A stretch of 64,000 bases of DNA from Singulisphaera sp045290345 (GCF_045290345.1 NZ_CP155447.1:3596001-3660000), one strand, 5' to 3'. Counted from the first letter of the stretch, positions 33,645-42,646 are shown. Notes: generated from the letters alone by a model not told the origin. A program made the numbers and translations.

Positions 33645-34976
33645 ATGTCCGACGCGACGGAAGATCGACTGGAGGCAGTGCCCGCACGGGCTAAACGCGC
33701 CAGAGAAGCCATGCCCCGATGGGGGTGGGTAGAACCGACGGTCTGGACGGAACGAATGTTGACGGCCCTCGACGAGGGGGTCAAAGGAGGCCGGTGGTTC
33801 AGCTTGATCGACAAAGTCCATCCCGAACGCAACCTTCATGCGGCGTTCTCTCGAGTCGCCGCCAACGACGGTGCCGCCGGAGTGGACCACGTCAACGTGA
33901 CGATGTTCGTGGATCGACTCGACGCGGAACTTGTGGCACTCAGTGACGCCTTGCGTACGGGGACCTACCGTCCGCAGGCGATCCGCCGCCACTGGATCCC
34001 CAAACCGGGGAGTCAGGAGGGGCGACCGCTGGGCATTCCCACGGTTCGCGACCGGGTGGTCCAGACAGCACTTCGGCAGGTGTTGGAACCGATCTTCGAG
34101 CGCGACTTCGCCCCCCGTAGCTACGGCTTCCGCCCCGGTAAGGGGTGTAAGGACGCACTACGTCGGGTCGAGGAACTGCTCCATGAGGATTACGCATGTG
34201 TCGTTGATGTTGATTTGAAGAGCTATTTTGACACGATTCCCCATAATCGCTTGCTGGCACTGGTTGCCGAGAAGGTATCGGACGGGAAGGTGCTGTCCTT
34301 GATCGACGCGTTCCTTCGGCAGGGCGTCCTGGACGGCCTCGCGGAATGGACGCCGGAGCAAGGTACGCCCCAGGGTGCGGTGATCAGCCCGCTGCTCAGT
34401 AACATTTATCTCGACCCCCTCGACCATCTGATGGCCGAACGGAATTTCGAGATGGTGCGCTACGCGGACGACTTCGTCATCCTGTGTCGAACAGCAGCGG
34501 ATGCGGCCACCGCCTTGGACGTGATCCGGCGATGGACGGCGGAAGCCGGCCTGACCCTGCACCCGACCAAGACGCGTGTGATCGACGCCACATCCGAACC
34601 CTTTGACTTCCTTGGCTATCGGTTCGAGGGAGGCACCCGCCGCCCCCGGCCGAAGAGCCTCGAGAAGTTTAAGGAGACGGTCCGGGCCAAGACGTCGCGG
34701 AGCGCCGGCGATAGCCTCAGCACGATCATCGCCACACTGAATCCGACCCTTCGTGGCTGGTTTGAGTACTTCAAACACAGCCATAAATGGACGTTCCCTC
34801 GGCTCGACGGTTGGATCCGAATGCGTTTGCGGAGTATCCTCCGCAAACGCATGAAGCTAACCGGCCGCGGTCGCGGTGTGGACCACACCCGCTGGCCGAA
34901 CGCCTTCTTTGCTGACCAGGGGCTCTATAGCTTGAAACGGGCTCACGAGTTAGCGCGTCAACCCTCTCTGAGGTAA
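33645..34976 (+). CDS. ltrA: Group II intron reverse transcriptase/maturase of the outer intron (intact)
   Basis: The 443-residue protein has RT blocks in order: WFSLIDKVHPERNLHAAFSRV, GAAGVDHV, RHWIPKPGSQEGRPLGIPTV, DRVVQTALRQVLEPIFE, YGFRPGKGCKDAL, VVDVDLKSYFDTI, GTPQGAVISPLLSNIYL and the catalytic RYADDFVIL. A maturase (X) domain follows with NPTLRGWFEYFKHSHKWTF. No C-terminal HNH endonuclease is present, as in class C introns. It should splice the intron RNA and reverse-transcribe it at target DNA. The ATG at 33645 follows GGTGGAGA; a GTG at 33624 is also open. Its RT is clearly a different lineage from the inner, broken one. Confidence 0.92.
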   Translation: MSDATEDRLEAVPARAKRAREAMPRWGWVEPTVWTERMLTALDEGVKGGRWFSLIDKVHPERNLHAAFSRVAANDGAAGVDHVNVTMFVDRLDAELVALSDALRTGTYRPQAIRRHWIPKPGSQEGRPLGIPTVRDRVVQTALRQVLEPIFERDFAPRSYGFRPGKGCKDALRRVEELLHEDYACVVDVDLKSYFDTIPHNRLLALVAEKVSDGKVLSLIDAFLRQGVLDGLAEWTPEQGTPQGAVISPLLSNIYLDPLDHLMAERNFEMVRYADDFVILCRTAADAATALDVIRRWTAEAGLTLHPTKTRVIDATSEPFDFLGYRFEGGTRRPRPKSLEKFKETVRAKTSRSAGDSLSTIIATLNPTLRGWFEYFKHSHKWTFPRLDGWIRMRLRSILRKRMKLTGRGRGVDHTRWPNAFFADQGLYSLKRAHELARQPSLR

Positions 34977-34991
34977 CACCACCGACTGGAT

Positions 34992-35023
34992 AGCCGTGTG
35001 CGGGAGAACCGCCAGCACGGTTT
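34992..35023 (+). ncRNA. Domain V of the outer group II intron
   Basis: The segment opens with AGC and pairs AGCCGTG with CACGGTTT around a GCGGGAGAACCGC stem-loop. It begins 16 bp after the RT stop. A G-rich/C-rich stem (GGAGGGAGGG with CCCTCCCT) follows as domain VI. Confidence 0.8.
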
Positions 35024-35095
35024 GGAGGGAGGGGGGGCGTGATTGCCCTCCCTACCCCTATCGGGAAAAACTGCATTCTGGTCTCTAATCGTTGC

Positions 35096-36033
35096 TTACT
35101 TCTCGGTGCCCAGGAGTTCGACCGCGCGACGTTTCAGGCCCTCTTGCGGGTAATTTAGCAGCGTCTCGATTCGCTTCGCTCCGAGCTTGCTCTTGTCGAG
35201 CCGCCCCTCGGCCACCGCATCCAGGAGGGCGGAAATCCGGCCTTCGTCGCGGAGCAGGGCGTCGAGGGCGAAATTCTGAACGTGGGGGGTGTAGTGATTC
35301 ATCCCCGACAGCAAGGCAGGCCCGGCGCACGGAGTCGGCAGGTCGGCCAGGCCACTGACACCTCCCTGTTGCAGTTCGGGATGAACGCCCTTGACCAGGT
35401 AGCGGAAGAGCTGGGCGCCATAGCGATCCCAGGGCTCGACGCCTAGCATCCGCAACGCATCGTAGCGGGTGCCGGTCTTGACCTTTTCGTCGTCCGCCAT
35501 GACCGAGGCGAGCTCGATCGCCCTCTGCCACCGCGGCTTGAGATCCGCCCGGCCCTCGAGTACTTCCTGGAACCGCGCGGCCGGCCATACACCCTCAAGG
35601 CTGACCCCGTTGATCAGGCCACCGCCGATGACGACGGCTTGCCAATCTTCGAGTCGGGCCGAAGGAGCCGGAAGCGACACGTCGAGGAGTTGCGCGAGTT
35701 CCTTCGCGTTGTTGCGCCGGCCTCCTGCAATCGCAACCCGCCAGATCCAGGGGATTCGGCGATACTCCTCGTCGGTTCCGGTGGCGAGGTCCTCTACCAT
35801 TGCGGCGATCAATTCCGCCGACGCCTCAGGGTGCTTGGCGACGAGCGCCTCACGATCGGCTTGCGGCAGAGCATCGTCGAGAATCTGCCGGGCGATCGCT
35901 CGCGACTGGTCGGACGGGCGGACCGCCTGGCTTTGCCCCTTCTCCTCGGCGCAGGGGCCGTGGTCGCCTCGAGGCCGACCGACAAGCCGGCCATCATCAA
36001 CCATCCCACCACAAACAAAGGCCGCGGTATCAT
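35096..36033 (-). CDS. Exported helical-repeat protein, frameshifted near its start
   Basis: An ATG at 36033 with a strong GAGGAAGG ribosome site opens a clear signal peptide (MIPRPLFVVGWLMMAGLSVG). That frame stops making sense after about 35 residues (LEATTAPAPRRRGK). The body of about 280 residues (SDQSRAIARQILDDALPQAD to RRAVELLGTEK) lies in another frame. Adding one G in the GGGG run near 35940 joins them. The only in-frame start for the body is a TTG at 36049 that overlaps the ribosome site, so it is not a real start. The body is all-helical and HEAT-like; I recognise no specific family. The twintron lies just beyond its 3' end in opposite orientation. Confidence 0.7.
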
Positions 36034-36294
36034 GAAATTCCTTCCTCAATCGACTTGGGGAGCACTGGCTGTCTCGGTTCGACGTCCCCGGGGAGGCCAG
36101 ATCGTTCGTTGATTCAAGTTACCGATCTGAAACAAGTTACGCAACGCCGCGACGGAGCTTCTTGGGGCGAGAATACCATCGGTTCTTTCGCCCTGGGCTG
36201 AATCTCGGTTCAAGGGGCGAGCACGAGTCGGTCGTGTGCCGGCCTGAAAAGACAGGTTGGCTTCGCCCCCACTGACATACGTTGAGACTTTCAG

Positions 36295-37446
36295 TCAGGA
36301 GCGAAAGACGTCGTCCGAAGCGGGCGCGGGCTCGCGATCGATCCGGAACAGACTCAGGTCGATGCGAGCCGGACGGCCCAGGACAAGGTCGGTGATCGCC
36401 TCCGCCGTCGCAGGTGAAAGCTGTAATCCCGAGCGTTTGTGGCCGGTCGCGACGAGCAAATTTGAAAAGTCGGGAACGGTCCCGAGATACGGTCGACTGT
36501 CGATGCTACCGGGCCTCAGCCCCGCCCAGGCTCGCTCCACTTCCGCGTCGGCCAAGGCCGGAATGAGTCGAATCGCCTCATCGAGCAGGTCGCGCACTCC
36601 CTGCGTTGTCGGGCGCGTGTCGAACCCTGCGTTCTCCTCCGTGGCTCCGATCAGGACCCGGCCGTCTTCGCGCGGGACCAGGTACATCCTGCCGTGCTCG
36701 ACGATCCGCCGGAGAACTTTTCCCTGGCAGCGGAGCAAGACAATCTGCCCCTTGACCGGCGGTGTGGGGGCTTGGATCCCGAGCATTTCGAGCAGTCCCG
36801 CCGACCATGCTCCGGCCGTGACGATGACCTGCCCGCAAGGGATTCGCCCCTGTTCCGTCCGAACCGCTGTGACGCGTCCGTCCGCAGTCTCGAACCCCAC
36901 CACGGCCTCGTGGGGATGAAGCCGGGCACCGCGTGCCTCAATCGCCGCCTTGAGGGCCTCCAGGTGCCACGGGTTGCGGATCTGGGAGCGGTCGGGCAAG
37001 TAGTAGACGACCCGGAGTGTGGGGTTCAACGCGGGTTCGACGCGGACGTAGTCGCCCGGCGCGAGCCGTTCATAGACGATCCCGTCGGTCCGCCAGCGTC
37101 CGGCGGCGGTCCGCAACGCGTTCTCCTCGTCCTCGGTCCATGCCACATCGACGCCACCGGTCCGCCGGAATCCGTTATCGATACCTGTCTCTTCGCGGAG
37201 CGCATCCGACCACTGCGGGTAGAGCCGGGCACTCCAGGAACGAAGCAGCTCGAACGGTTGTGCGGGAGGCCGTTCGGAACAAGGCGGGATCAAGCCGGCT
37301 CCGGCCCACGAGGCCTCTCGGCCAAACTCACGGCGATCGAGCAGCGTTGCGCGAATACCTGCTTTCGCCAGGGCGTAGGCGACCGAAAGGCCGATGACTC
37401 CTCCCCCGACGATGACGACATCGTGTTGCAATCGACTGATTCCCAT
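36295..37446 (-). CDS. thiO: Glycine oxidase ThiO (FAD-dependent D-amino-acid oxidase family)
   Basis: The 383-residue protein starts with an FAD Rossmann motif (DVVIVGGGVIGLSVAYALA). It has the DAO-family features EASWAGAGLIPP, RRTGGVDVAW, VKGQIVLLRCQ, EENAGFDTRPTTQGV and the C-terminal LLVATGHKRSGLQLSPATA. ThiO oxidises glycine to iminoglycine for the thiazole ring of thiamine. No other thiamine gene is adjacent, so a general amine-oxidase role remains possible. The ATG at 37446 lies one base after the stop of the upstream propeller gene, so the two are co-transcribed. Confidence 0.85.
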   Translation of the reverse strand: MGISRLQHDVVIVGGGVIGLSVAYALAKAGIRATLLDRREFGREASWAGAGLIPPCSERPPAQPFELLRSWSARLYPQWSDALREETGIDNGFRRTGGVDVAWTEDEENALRTAAGRWRTDGIVYERLAPGDYVRVEPALNPTLRVVYYLPDRSQIRNPWHLEALKAAIEARGARLHPHEAVVGFETADGRVTAVRTEQGRIPCGQVIVTAGAWSAGLLEMLGIQAPTPPVKGQIVLLRCQGKVLRRIVEHGRMYLVPREDGRVLIGATEENAGFDTRPTTQGVRDLLDEAIRLIPALADAEVERAWAGLRPGSIDSRPYLGTVPDFSNLLVATGHKRSGLQLSPATAEAITDLVLGRPARIDLSLFRIDREPAPASDDVFRS

Positions 37447-37447
37447 G

Positions 37448-38329
37448 TCAAGGCGATGGTTGTGTCTTGAAACGTTCAATGGATCGGAAGCGAGGGCGAG
37501 GGGCGATCTCATCCCGGCCGTTTCGCCAGCCTTTTTCTGAGATTCGAGAGATGACGCGGTTCTCACCGGCGAGAATCAGGTCAAGACCGTCCCAGGCGAT
37601 CGCCTCGACGTCATCCGCTTGAAACCGGACGGTACCGACGAGAGTCCACGATCCCGATCGGGCTCGCTGGTAAATGCGTGCGACGTTGACCGCGCAGACC
37701 GCCAGGTGGCGGCCGTCACGAGAGAGGTCCGCGCCGGTAGCCGGCTCGCGAAATTGGGGAAGCCGGCCGAGCGATTCGGGAACCGCGGGCCTCAACAGGG
37801 GCGCGGGGGGATGGAGCGGGATCGCGAACAATTCCGCCTCCTGGCGGTCGAAGGTCTTGGCCACGACGACCGCACGCCCGGCATCGAGGAACAGCCCCTC
37901 CGCATCGAACCGGCCCTGAGGTGGGAAGCGGTAGAACGAAGTCGCCTCGACCATCAGGGTCCCTTGGTGGGGCTGCGTGGGATCAGGCTCAACAATGCGA
38001 TGGATCGCCCGGAGCGGTAAGCGACCGTCGTTGTTGCCGATCTCGGCGAGATAGAGATGGCCATCATCATCAATGGCGATGTCTTCCCAATCGATGTTGG
38101 GCACTCGGACCAGGTATTCGCGAACCAAGGACCCGTTACGTTTGACCGCAAACAGCGAGGAAAGATTTCCGGAATCGTTGTGGACCCAGAAAATTCCGGG
38201 ATGGCGGCGGCTAGCGACTATTCCCGAAGCTTCTCGGATCGCCGGATAGTCGAGCCGTCCCAGTCGTTCCAGCGGAGGGCTGTCGGAGATGAGGACCAGT
38301 GTCAGGGCGATCCCGCTCAAAAATGCCAT
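37448..38329 (-). CDS. Secreted beta-propeller-like protein of unknown function
   Basis: The 293-residue protein starts with a hydrophobic export segment (MAFLSGIALTLVLIS). Repeated strand-turn motifs follow: GIFWVHNDSGNLSSLFAVKRNG, DWEDIAIDDDGHLYLAEIGNN, FDAEGLFLDAGRAVVVAKTF, ADDVEAIAWDGLDLILAGEN. These resemble SdiA-regulated/NHL-type six-bladed propellers. No catalytic residues can be named. The ATG at 38329 has GGAG upstream; much longer in-frame starts up to 39013 overlap other genes. thiO follows immediately; a functional link is not evident. Confidence 0.7.
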   Translation of the reverse strand: MAFLSGIALTLVLISDSPPLERLGRLDYPAIREASGIVASRRHPGIFWVHNDSGNLSSLFAVKRNGSLVREYLVRVPNIDWEDIAIDDDGHLYLAEIGNNDGRLPLRAIHRIVEPDPTQPHQGTLMVEATSFYRFPPQGRFDAEGLFLDAGRAVVVAKTFDRQEAELFAIPLHPPAPLLRPAVPESLGRLPQFREPATGADLSRDGRHLAVCAVNVARIYQRARSGSWTLVGTVRFQADDVEAIAWDGLDLILAGENRVISRISEKGWRNGRDEIAPRPRFRSIERFKTQPSP

Positions 38330-38561
38330 AGTTTTGCGTCGCTCCCTCCTCGTATGGAACTTCGATCTTACCAAGTTGGGGGGGACCAAGGCCACGATCG
38401 CAAGGGAACCCGGCCCTTGTTTCTCGTCTCGGTGAAGTGAGAGGGGTCGTGGGTTGCATCCCGGCTCCAGTGAGGTCAAACTCTCCTCTTCCGGTTCCGG
38501 TCGCGTACCGCCCGAGGAGGTCGATGCCGGCCGTTGTCCGTTCCCTGAGGTTGGCAGTCCC

Positions 38562-38843
38562 ATGGAAATTCCGCAGATCCGGCCGGGCAAGGTCAGCGAA
38601 CAGGCCAGGCCAATGCCGCGAGTCGTCGCGTTCTTCCGCAACTCTGCGCAGGGGAACTTGGTCATCCAGATTCTGACGACGATCGGCATCCCCAATGACC
38701 GGCTCGGCGTCACTCCTCCTGAACAGATCGAGACCGGCCAGGGAATGGTCTTGTCGGTCGCTTGCCCCGACGAGAAGACGATGGCCCGTGTGGAGACGAT
38801 CTGCCGCGAGCAAGGGGCAGACATCCACCGCCAGCGCTCTTGA
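38562..38843 (+). CDS. Small alpha/beta protein of unknown function
   Basis: The product of about 93 residues (76 if the ATG at 38613 is used) reads as a compact beta-alpha-beta domain: PRVVAFFRNSAQGNLVIQIL, IGIPNDRLGVTPPEQ, GMVLSVACPDEKTMARVETI and CREQGADIHRQ. The ordered hydrophobic pattern and high GC3 argue that it is real. The layout resembles small ferredoxin-fold or ACT-like proteins. It is upstream of a DUF1080 gene on the same strand (63 bp) with a T-rich stretch (CTTTTTTTTTTC near 38870) between. Confidence 0.55.
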   Translation: MEIPQIRPGKVSEQARPMPRVVAFFRNSAQGNLVIQILTTIGIPNDRLGVTPPEQIETGQGMVLSVACPDEKTMARVETICREQGADIHRQRS

Positions 38844-38906
38844 TTGAGGTTCCCACCCACCCCTTTTTTTTTTCTTCTACTTCGTTTCTCTTGCCGAGGT
38901 TGAACG

Positions 38907-39758
38907 ATGACGCCGTTGCGTGTTCCGAAGACCTTCCTGGCCTTGAGCCTCACCGCACTCTTGCCCCTCTCGGTAGTCGCCGACTCGCCGAGCGACGTTC
39001 CCTCGTTCGCCAAGGACGTTCCTCAGGTCAAGACGGGCGAGCCGATCTTCAAGTTCAACGGTAAGGATCTCACGGGGTTTTACACCTACACCAGGGACCA
39101 CAAGCTGGAAGACCCCAACAAGGTTTTCACGGTCAAGGACGGCGCGATTCGCGTCTCCGGTCAAGAATTCGGCGGGTTTACCACTCGCGACGAATACAGC
39201 AACTACCACTTGGTTACCGAGTGGCGTTGGGGCGATAAGACCTGGGCTCCTCGAGAAACCAAATCACGCGACTCGGGCATTCTGGTTCACTGCGTCGGCC
39301 CTGATGGCGCCGCGGGGGGCAACTGGATGATGTCCCAGGAGTGCCAGATTATCGAGGGAGGTTGCGGCGACTTCATCATGGTCGGCGGGACGATCGATGG
39401 AAAAGCCGTGCGCCCCAGCCTGACCTGCGAGACGCGGGTCGGCCCCCCGAACAATCAGCTCTACTACGAAAAGGGGGGCAAATCGGTCACGGTCAATCAG
39501 CGCTACAACTGGTGGGGCCGCGACCCGGAATGGAAGGATGTGCTCGGCTTCCGTGGCAAGCGAGACGTCGAAAAGCCCGTCGGCGAATGGAACCGGTTGG
39601 AAGTGATTTGCGACGGCGATACCATCACCAATATCGTCAACGGCTACGTCGTCAACGTCGGCACCAAGTCGAGCCTGACCAAAGGCAAGATCCTCTTCCA
39701 GTCCGAAGGGGCGGAACTCCATTTCCGTAAGATCGAAGTTCGGCCGCTCGTGAAGTAA
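38907..39758 (+). CDS. Secreted DUF1080 protein
   Basis: The 283-residue protein has a signal peptide (KTFLALSLTALLPLSVVA) and one DUF1080 beta-sandwich domain: PIFKFNGKDLTGFYTYTRD, SRDSGILVHCVGPDG, MSQECQIIEGGCGDFIMVGG, RLEVICDGDTITNIVNG, ILFQSEGAELHFRKIEVRPL. It belongs to the larger-insert subtype and is only distantly like the copy at 5563. A role in binding or hydrolysing keto-sugar glycosides is known for some members; the substrate here is unknown. The start ATG is supported by the signal peptide and by an upstream GAGG. Confidence 0.87.
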   Translation: MTPLRVPKTFLALSLTALLPLSVVADSPSDVPSFAKDVPQVKTGEPIFKFNGKDLTGFYTYTRDHKLEDPNKVFTVKDGAIRVSGQEFGGFTTRDEYSNYHLVTEWRWGDKTWAPRETKSRDSGILVHCVGPDGAAGGNWMMSQECQIIEGGCGDFIMVGGTIDGKAVRPSLTCETRVGPPNNQLYYEKGGKSVTVNQRYNWWGRDPEWKDVLGFRGKRDVEKPVGEWNRLEVICDGDTITNIVNGYVVNVGTKSSLTKGKILFQSEGAELHFRKIEVRPLVK

Positions 39759-39779
39759 GGCTGTCGGCCTGACCTATCT

Positions 39780-39815
39780 CCGACCTGCCTCTGATGAGCT
39801 CAGGTCGGTTGTTCC
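39780..39815 (+). terminator. Intrinsic terminator after the DUF1080 gene
   Basis: CCGACCTG (39780-39787) pairs with CAGGTCGG (39801-39808) over a 13-nt loop, followed by TTGTTCCTT. It lies 22 bp after the DUF1080 stop. Confidence 0.6.
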
Positions 39816-39853
39816 TTCTGAATTGCCCGCGTTCTGAAAGATTAGGGTCGATC

Positions 39854-39882
39854 GTCGGCCCCCACCTTTTCTGGGGGCCGAC
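39854..39882. repeat. Perfect 11-bp hairpin in the intergenic region
   Basis: GTCGGCCCCCA (39854-39864) and TGGGGGCCGAC (39872-39882) are exact reverse complements with a 7-nt loop. No T-tract follows. It is upstream of the five-gene operon and may be a second terminator or a structured leader. A TACAAT at 40006-40011 further on could be a -10 element for that operon. Confidence 0.55.
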
Positions 39883-40058
39883 AATGGACCTCAGCCAGCG
39901 ACCCAACCGCGCACACGCTCGATGACCACTTCCCCGGCGGTCGCGGACACGTTCTCAGATCCATTTCGATTTGAGCTGAGATTTCCCTCGGCCACGCATG
40001 AGGGATACAATGGTGATGTTCGCCCTTGCCGAGAGACGTGGAAGGGGAAGTCGCTTCA

Positions 40059-41702
40059 ATGTCGCGGATGGCTCCCATTTCGATCTGCGCGATCGCCACG
40101 GCCCTTCTGGCCGTCGGTAGTTCGTACGTTCGCGCCTCGGATGACCCGGCGATCGACCGTGGTCTCGCCTATCTCCGCCAGCATACGACCGACCAGCAGG
40201 CGGGGGAAACCGCCCTGATCGCCTTGGCGTTCCTCAAGGGGGACGTCCCGTTGAGTGATCCCGCGGTCGTGGCCTGCTTCACGAAAATCCGCCAGCGCTT
40301 CACTAGTGTGAGCTACAAACCGGAACGCTCCAACGGCCACGAGGTCTACGAGGCGGCCGTGATCGCCATGGCGTTGGCCAACCTGGATGCCGAATCGAGA
40401 CGATCCGACCTCGAACAGGTGGCCAGCTTCCTCGTCAGCCGACAAAAGGCCAATGGGTCGTGGGACTATCCCAACCGAGCCAATGGGGATACCTCGATCT
40501 CCCAGTATGCCGTTCTCGGTCTCTGGGAAGCGGAGAACGGCGGTGCCCGTGTTCCCGCGAGTGTCTGGGATCGGGCCGCCCAGTGGTTCATGTCGACGCA
40601 AGGTTCCACGGGCGCCTGGCGGTATCACTCCGACGAACTCAACCAGCCCGAGACCATCTCGATGACTGCCGCGGGAGTGGGCAGTCTTCTGATCTGCAAA
40701 CGCCAGTTGGCCCAGTATCGCACTGCGAAGACGCAGCAAAGCACGCTTCTGATCCCGCTCAACCCCGAAGGAGCCAACACCCGATACGAGGTCAAAACAC
40801 CGTTCAATCGGATCGACCAATCGATCGGTGGCGGCATGAACTGGCTGGCCGCCAGCTTTACCACTTCGCCCAGCCCGATCGTCGGGCCTTCGATTTACTA
40901 TGGCCTCTATGGCCTCGAACGAATTGGAGCCCTGGCCGACAAGACGATGCTTGGTCGAATCGACTGGTACGAGCGGGGGCGTTCGTTTATTCACTCGAGC
41001 CAGACCGCCCACGGCGCCTGGAGCTCAGCCCACGGCGAGCCGATGAACACGGTCTGGGCGATTCTGTTTCTGAGCCGATCGACCGCCAAAACGCTCCGTC
41101 GGATCGAGGTCAAGCGACTGGGCGCGGGCACCTTACTCGGAGGCCGAGGGCTGCCGACTGACCTGTCGAGCATGACGGTCGCGGGGGGGCGTGTCGTCAG
41201 CCGGCCCATGAATGGCGCGGTCGAAGGAATGCTGGCCGTGCTCGAAGACCCACGGGCCCAGTTCGCGGAATCGGCGCTCTCCGGGCTCGTAACTCGTTAC
41301 GAAACGGAGGGTCCCGCCGTACTTCGCCCCCACAAGGAACGGTTTCGGAAGCTCTTGCTCAGCCCCGATCAAGGCCTGCGACGCGCTGCCGCCTGGGCCT
41401 TGGGCCGCACCGGCGAACTCGAGGCTGTTCCGCCTTTGATTGAGGCGCTGACCGACTCCGACGAGGAAGTCGTCAATACGGCTCGGATCGGCCTCCAACT
41501 GCTCAGCCGCAAGATCGACGGCCTCGGCCCCCCCTCGACGTCGACTCCCGCCCAGCGCGAAGAGGCTGCGAATCGCTGGAAGGCCTGGTACGACACGATC
41601 CGTCCGCTCGAGCTCAACGGTCAGCGTGATGAGAAGTCGGGGCCGCCCGCGACCAGCACGGTGCCCGCGCTTCCGGCGGCCGGGTCAAGGGAGCCACGAT
41701 GA
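40059..41702 (+). CDS. Exported terpene-cyclase-fold repeat protein with C-terminal HEAT repeats
   Basis: The 547-residue protein has a signal peptide (ISICAIATALLAVGSSYVRA), then an alpha/alpha-toroid of squalene-cyclase/prenyltransferase-type repeats (GETALIALAFLKG, VSRQKANGSWDYP, GAWRYHSDEL, SIYYGLYGLERIGAL, AHGAWSSAHGE). HEAT-like repeats follow at about 430-500 (RRAAAWALGRTGELEAVPPL). The cyclase DXDD catalytic motif is not seen, so it is probably a binding scaffold and not an enzyme. It starts after GAAGGGGAAG and its stop overlaps the next start (ATGA at 41699). It is the first gene of the five-gene chain. Confidence 0.75.
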   Translation: MSRMAPISICAIATALLAVGSSYVRASDDPAIDRGLAYLRQHTTDQQAGETALIALAFLKGDVPLSDPAVVACFTKIRQRFTSVSYKPERSNGHEVYEAAVIAMALANLDAESRRSDLEQVASFLVSRQKANGSWDYPNRANGDTSISQYAVLGLWEAENGGARVPASVWDRAAQWFMSTQGSTGAWRYHSDELNQPETISMTAAGVGSLLICKRQLAQYRTAKTQQSTLLIPLNPEGANTRYEVKTPFNRIDQSIGGGMNWLAASFTTSPSPIVGPSIYYGLYGLERIGALADKTMLGRIDWYERGRSFIHSSQTAHGAWSSAHGEPMNTVWAILFLSRSTAKTLRRIEVKRLGAGTLLGGRGLPTDLSSMTVAGGRVVSRPMNGAVEGMLAVLEDPRAQFAESALSGLVTRYETEGPAVLRPHKERFRKLLLSPDQGLRRAAAWALGRTGELEAVPPLIEALTDSDEEVVNTARIGLQLLSRKIDGLGPPSTSTPAQREEAANRWKAWYDTIRPLELNGQRDEKSGPPATSTVPALPAAGSREPR

Positions 41703-42646
41703 CCCCTTCAAGCACGCCGGCACCGCCGCAGGAGGGCCGCCCCGAACCGCAAGTCCGGGGCGAGTCGATCTACGATCGAGTCACTTCGCTCCTGATGGCC
41801 ATTGTCATCGGCGCCCTGCTGGTCGTCGGCTGGCTGGGCCTGGTCTATGCGACCAATCAGGCCTATGCGTCCCGAGTGACCGCCCCCCTTGAGATCGTCG
41901 ACGTCTTCGGCGGCGGCGGAGGCAGCCCTGACGGTACAGCGGGCTCGACCGAGAAGATCGATGTCGCCGGCGCGGAGGTCGCCGCTCAGGCCTCGAACAA
42001 TGAGGAAGTGGCCGGCGATTTCGAAGAACCGTCGGTGCAGGAAACGCCCTCCGCCATGCTCGACGCCGTGGCCGACGCCGGCCAGTCCCTCGCGGAAGTG
42101 GACCTGGGAGCCGTGATGCCGACCGGAGGCGCAGTGGCCAGCGGCCGCCGAGCGTCGAAGATCGGAACCGGCGGGCCGGGCTTGGGGCTGGGGCCAGGCG
42201 ACGGAGGCGTCCCACGCGAGCAACGCTGGAGTATCGTCTACAACCCCGGTCAGACCCCTGATGAGTACGCACGCCAGCTCGACGCCCTCAAGGTCGAGTT
42301 AGCCGTCGTGAGCGGGAACAACCAGCTTACCTACGTTTCCAACTTCTCCAACGCAACCCCCACCACGCGCCGGGGCTCGGGACAGGGAGACGACCGGCTC
42401 TACTTCCTCTGGCAAGGCCGGGGTCGAAAGGCCTCCGACGTCGCCCTGCTTCAGAAGGCAGGGATTGAGGTGGGGGAGGGGGTTGTGATCCAGTTCTACC
42501 CGAAGCAGGTGGAGAACACGCTAGCCCAGCTCGAAGTCCGTTTTCGAGGGAAACAGCCTGCCGAGATCCGGGTCACTCGATTCAGCGTGGTGCCCAAAGG
42601 GGACGGCTACGGCTTTGCGGTCCTGGCTCAGGAAACGCTTCATTGA
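41699..42646 (+). CDS. Membrane-anchored protein of unknown function
   Basis: The 315-residue product has a polar cytosolic start (about 30 residues), one membrane helix (SLLMAIVIGALLVVGWLGLVY), then an extracytoplasmic Gly/Ala/Glu-rich linker of about 120 residues and a C-terminal alpha/beta domain (RWSIVYNPGQTPDEYARQLD, LDALKVELAVVSGNNQLTY, RLYFLWQGRGRKASD, VRFRGKQPAEIRVTRFSVV). The topology recalls TonB- or ExbD-like connector proteins, but no signature is present. It overlaps the preceding gene by 4 nt, implying coupled translation. Confidence 0.7.
   Translation: MTPSSTPAPPQEGRPEPQVRGESIYDRVTSLLMAIVIGALLVVGWLGLVYATNQAYASRVTAPLEIVDVFGGGGGSPDGTAGSTEKIDVAGAEVAAQASNNEEVAGDFEEPSVQETPSAMLDAVADAGQSLAEVDLGAVMPTGGAVASGRRASKIGTGGPGLGLGPGDGGVPREQRWSIVYNPGQTPDEYARQLDALKVELAVVSGNNQLTYVSNFSNATPTTRRGSGQGDDRLYFLWQGRGRKASDVALLQKAGIEVGEGVVIQFYPKQVENTLAQLEVRFRGKQPAEIRVTRFSVVPKGDGYGFAVLAQETLH

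Larger units (their letters stand above)
31138..35061 (+). mobile_element. Outer group II intron (split by a nested intron: twintron)
   Basis: The 5' end GTGCGCC at 31138 fits the group II consensus GUGYG. A candidate EBS1, TAGGG at 31313-31317, pairs with CCCTA at 31133-31137 directly upstream. Its 5' domains run to about 31559, resume at about 33588, and lead into the intact reverse transcriptase (33645-34976), domain V (34992-35023) and a GC-rich domain VI. The 3' end is put at the TAT near 35061 by pattern only. Without the insert the intron is about 1.9 kb, a normal size. No endonuclease domain is seen, and the target is a hairpin, so class C is the best guess. Confidence 0.8.

Noticed and set aside
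33349..34784. Open frames on both strands overlapping the intron RT genes
   Set aside because: The RT frames carry full catalytic motifs; the others are shadows.
36034..36049. TTG at 36049 as the start of the helical-repeat gene
   Set aside because: It overlaps the ribosome site of the ATG at 36033 and gives an N-terminus without an export signal; a frameshift explains the data better.
37567..39013. N-terminal extension of the propeller-like protein up to 39013
   Set aside because: The added residues are unlike a protein domain and would run through the small gene at 38562 and the start of the DUF1080 gene; the ATG at 38329 has a ribosome site and an export signal.
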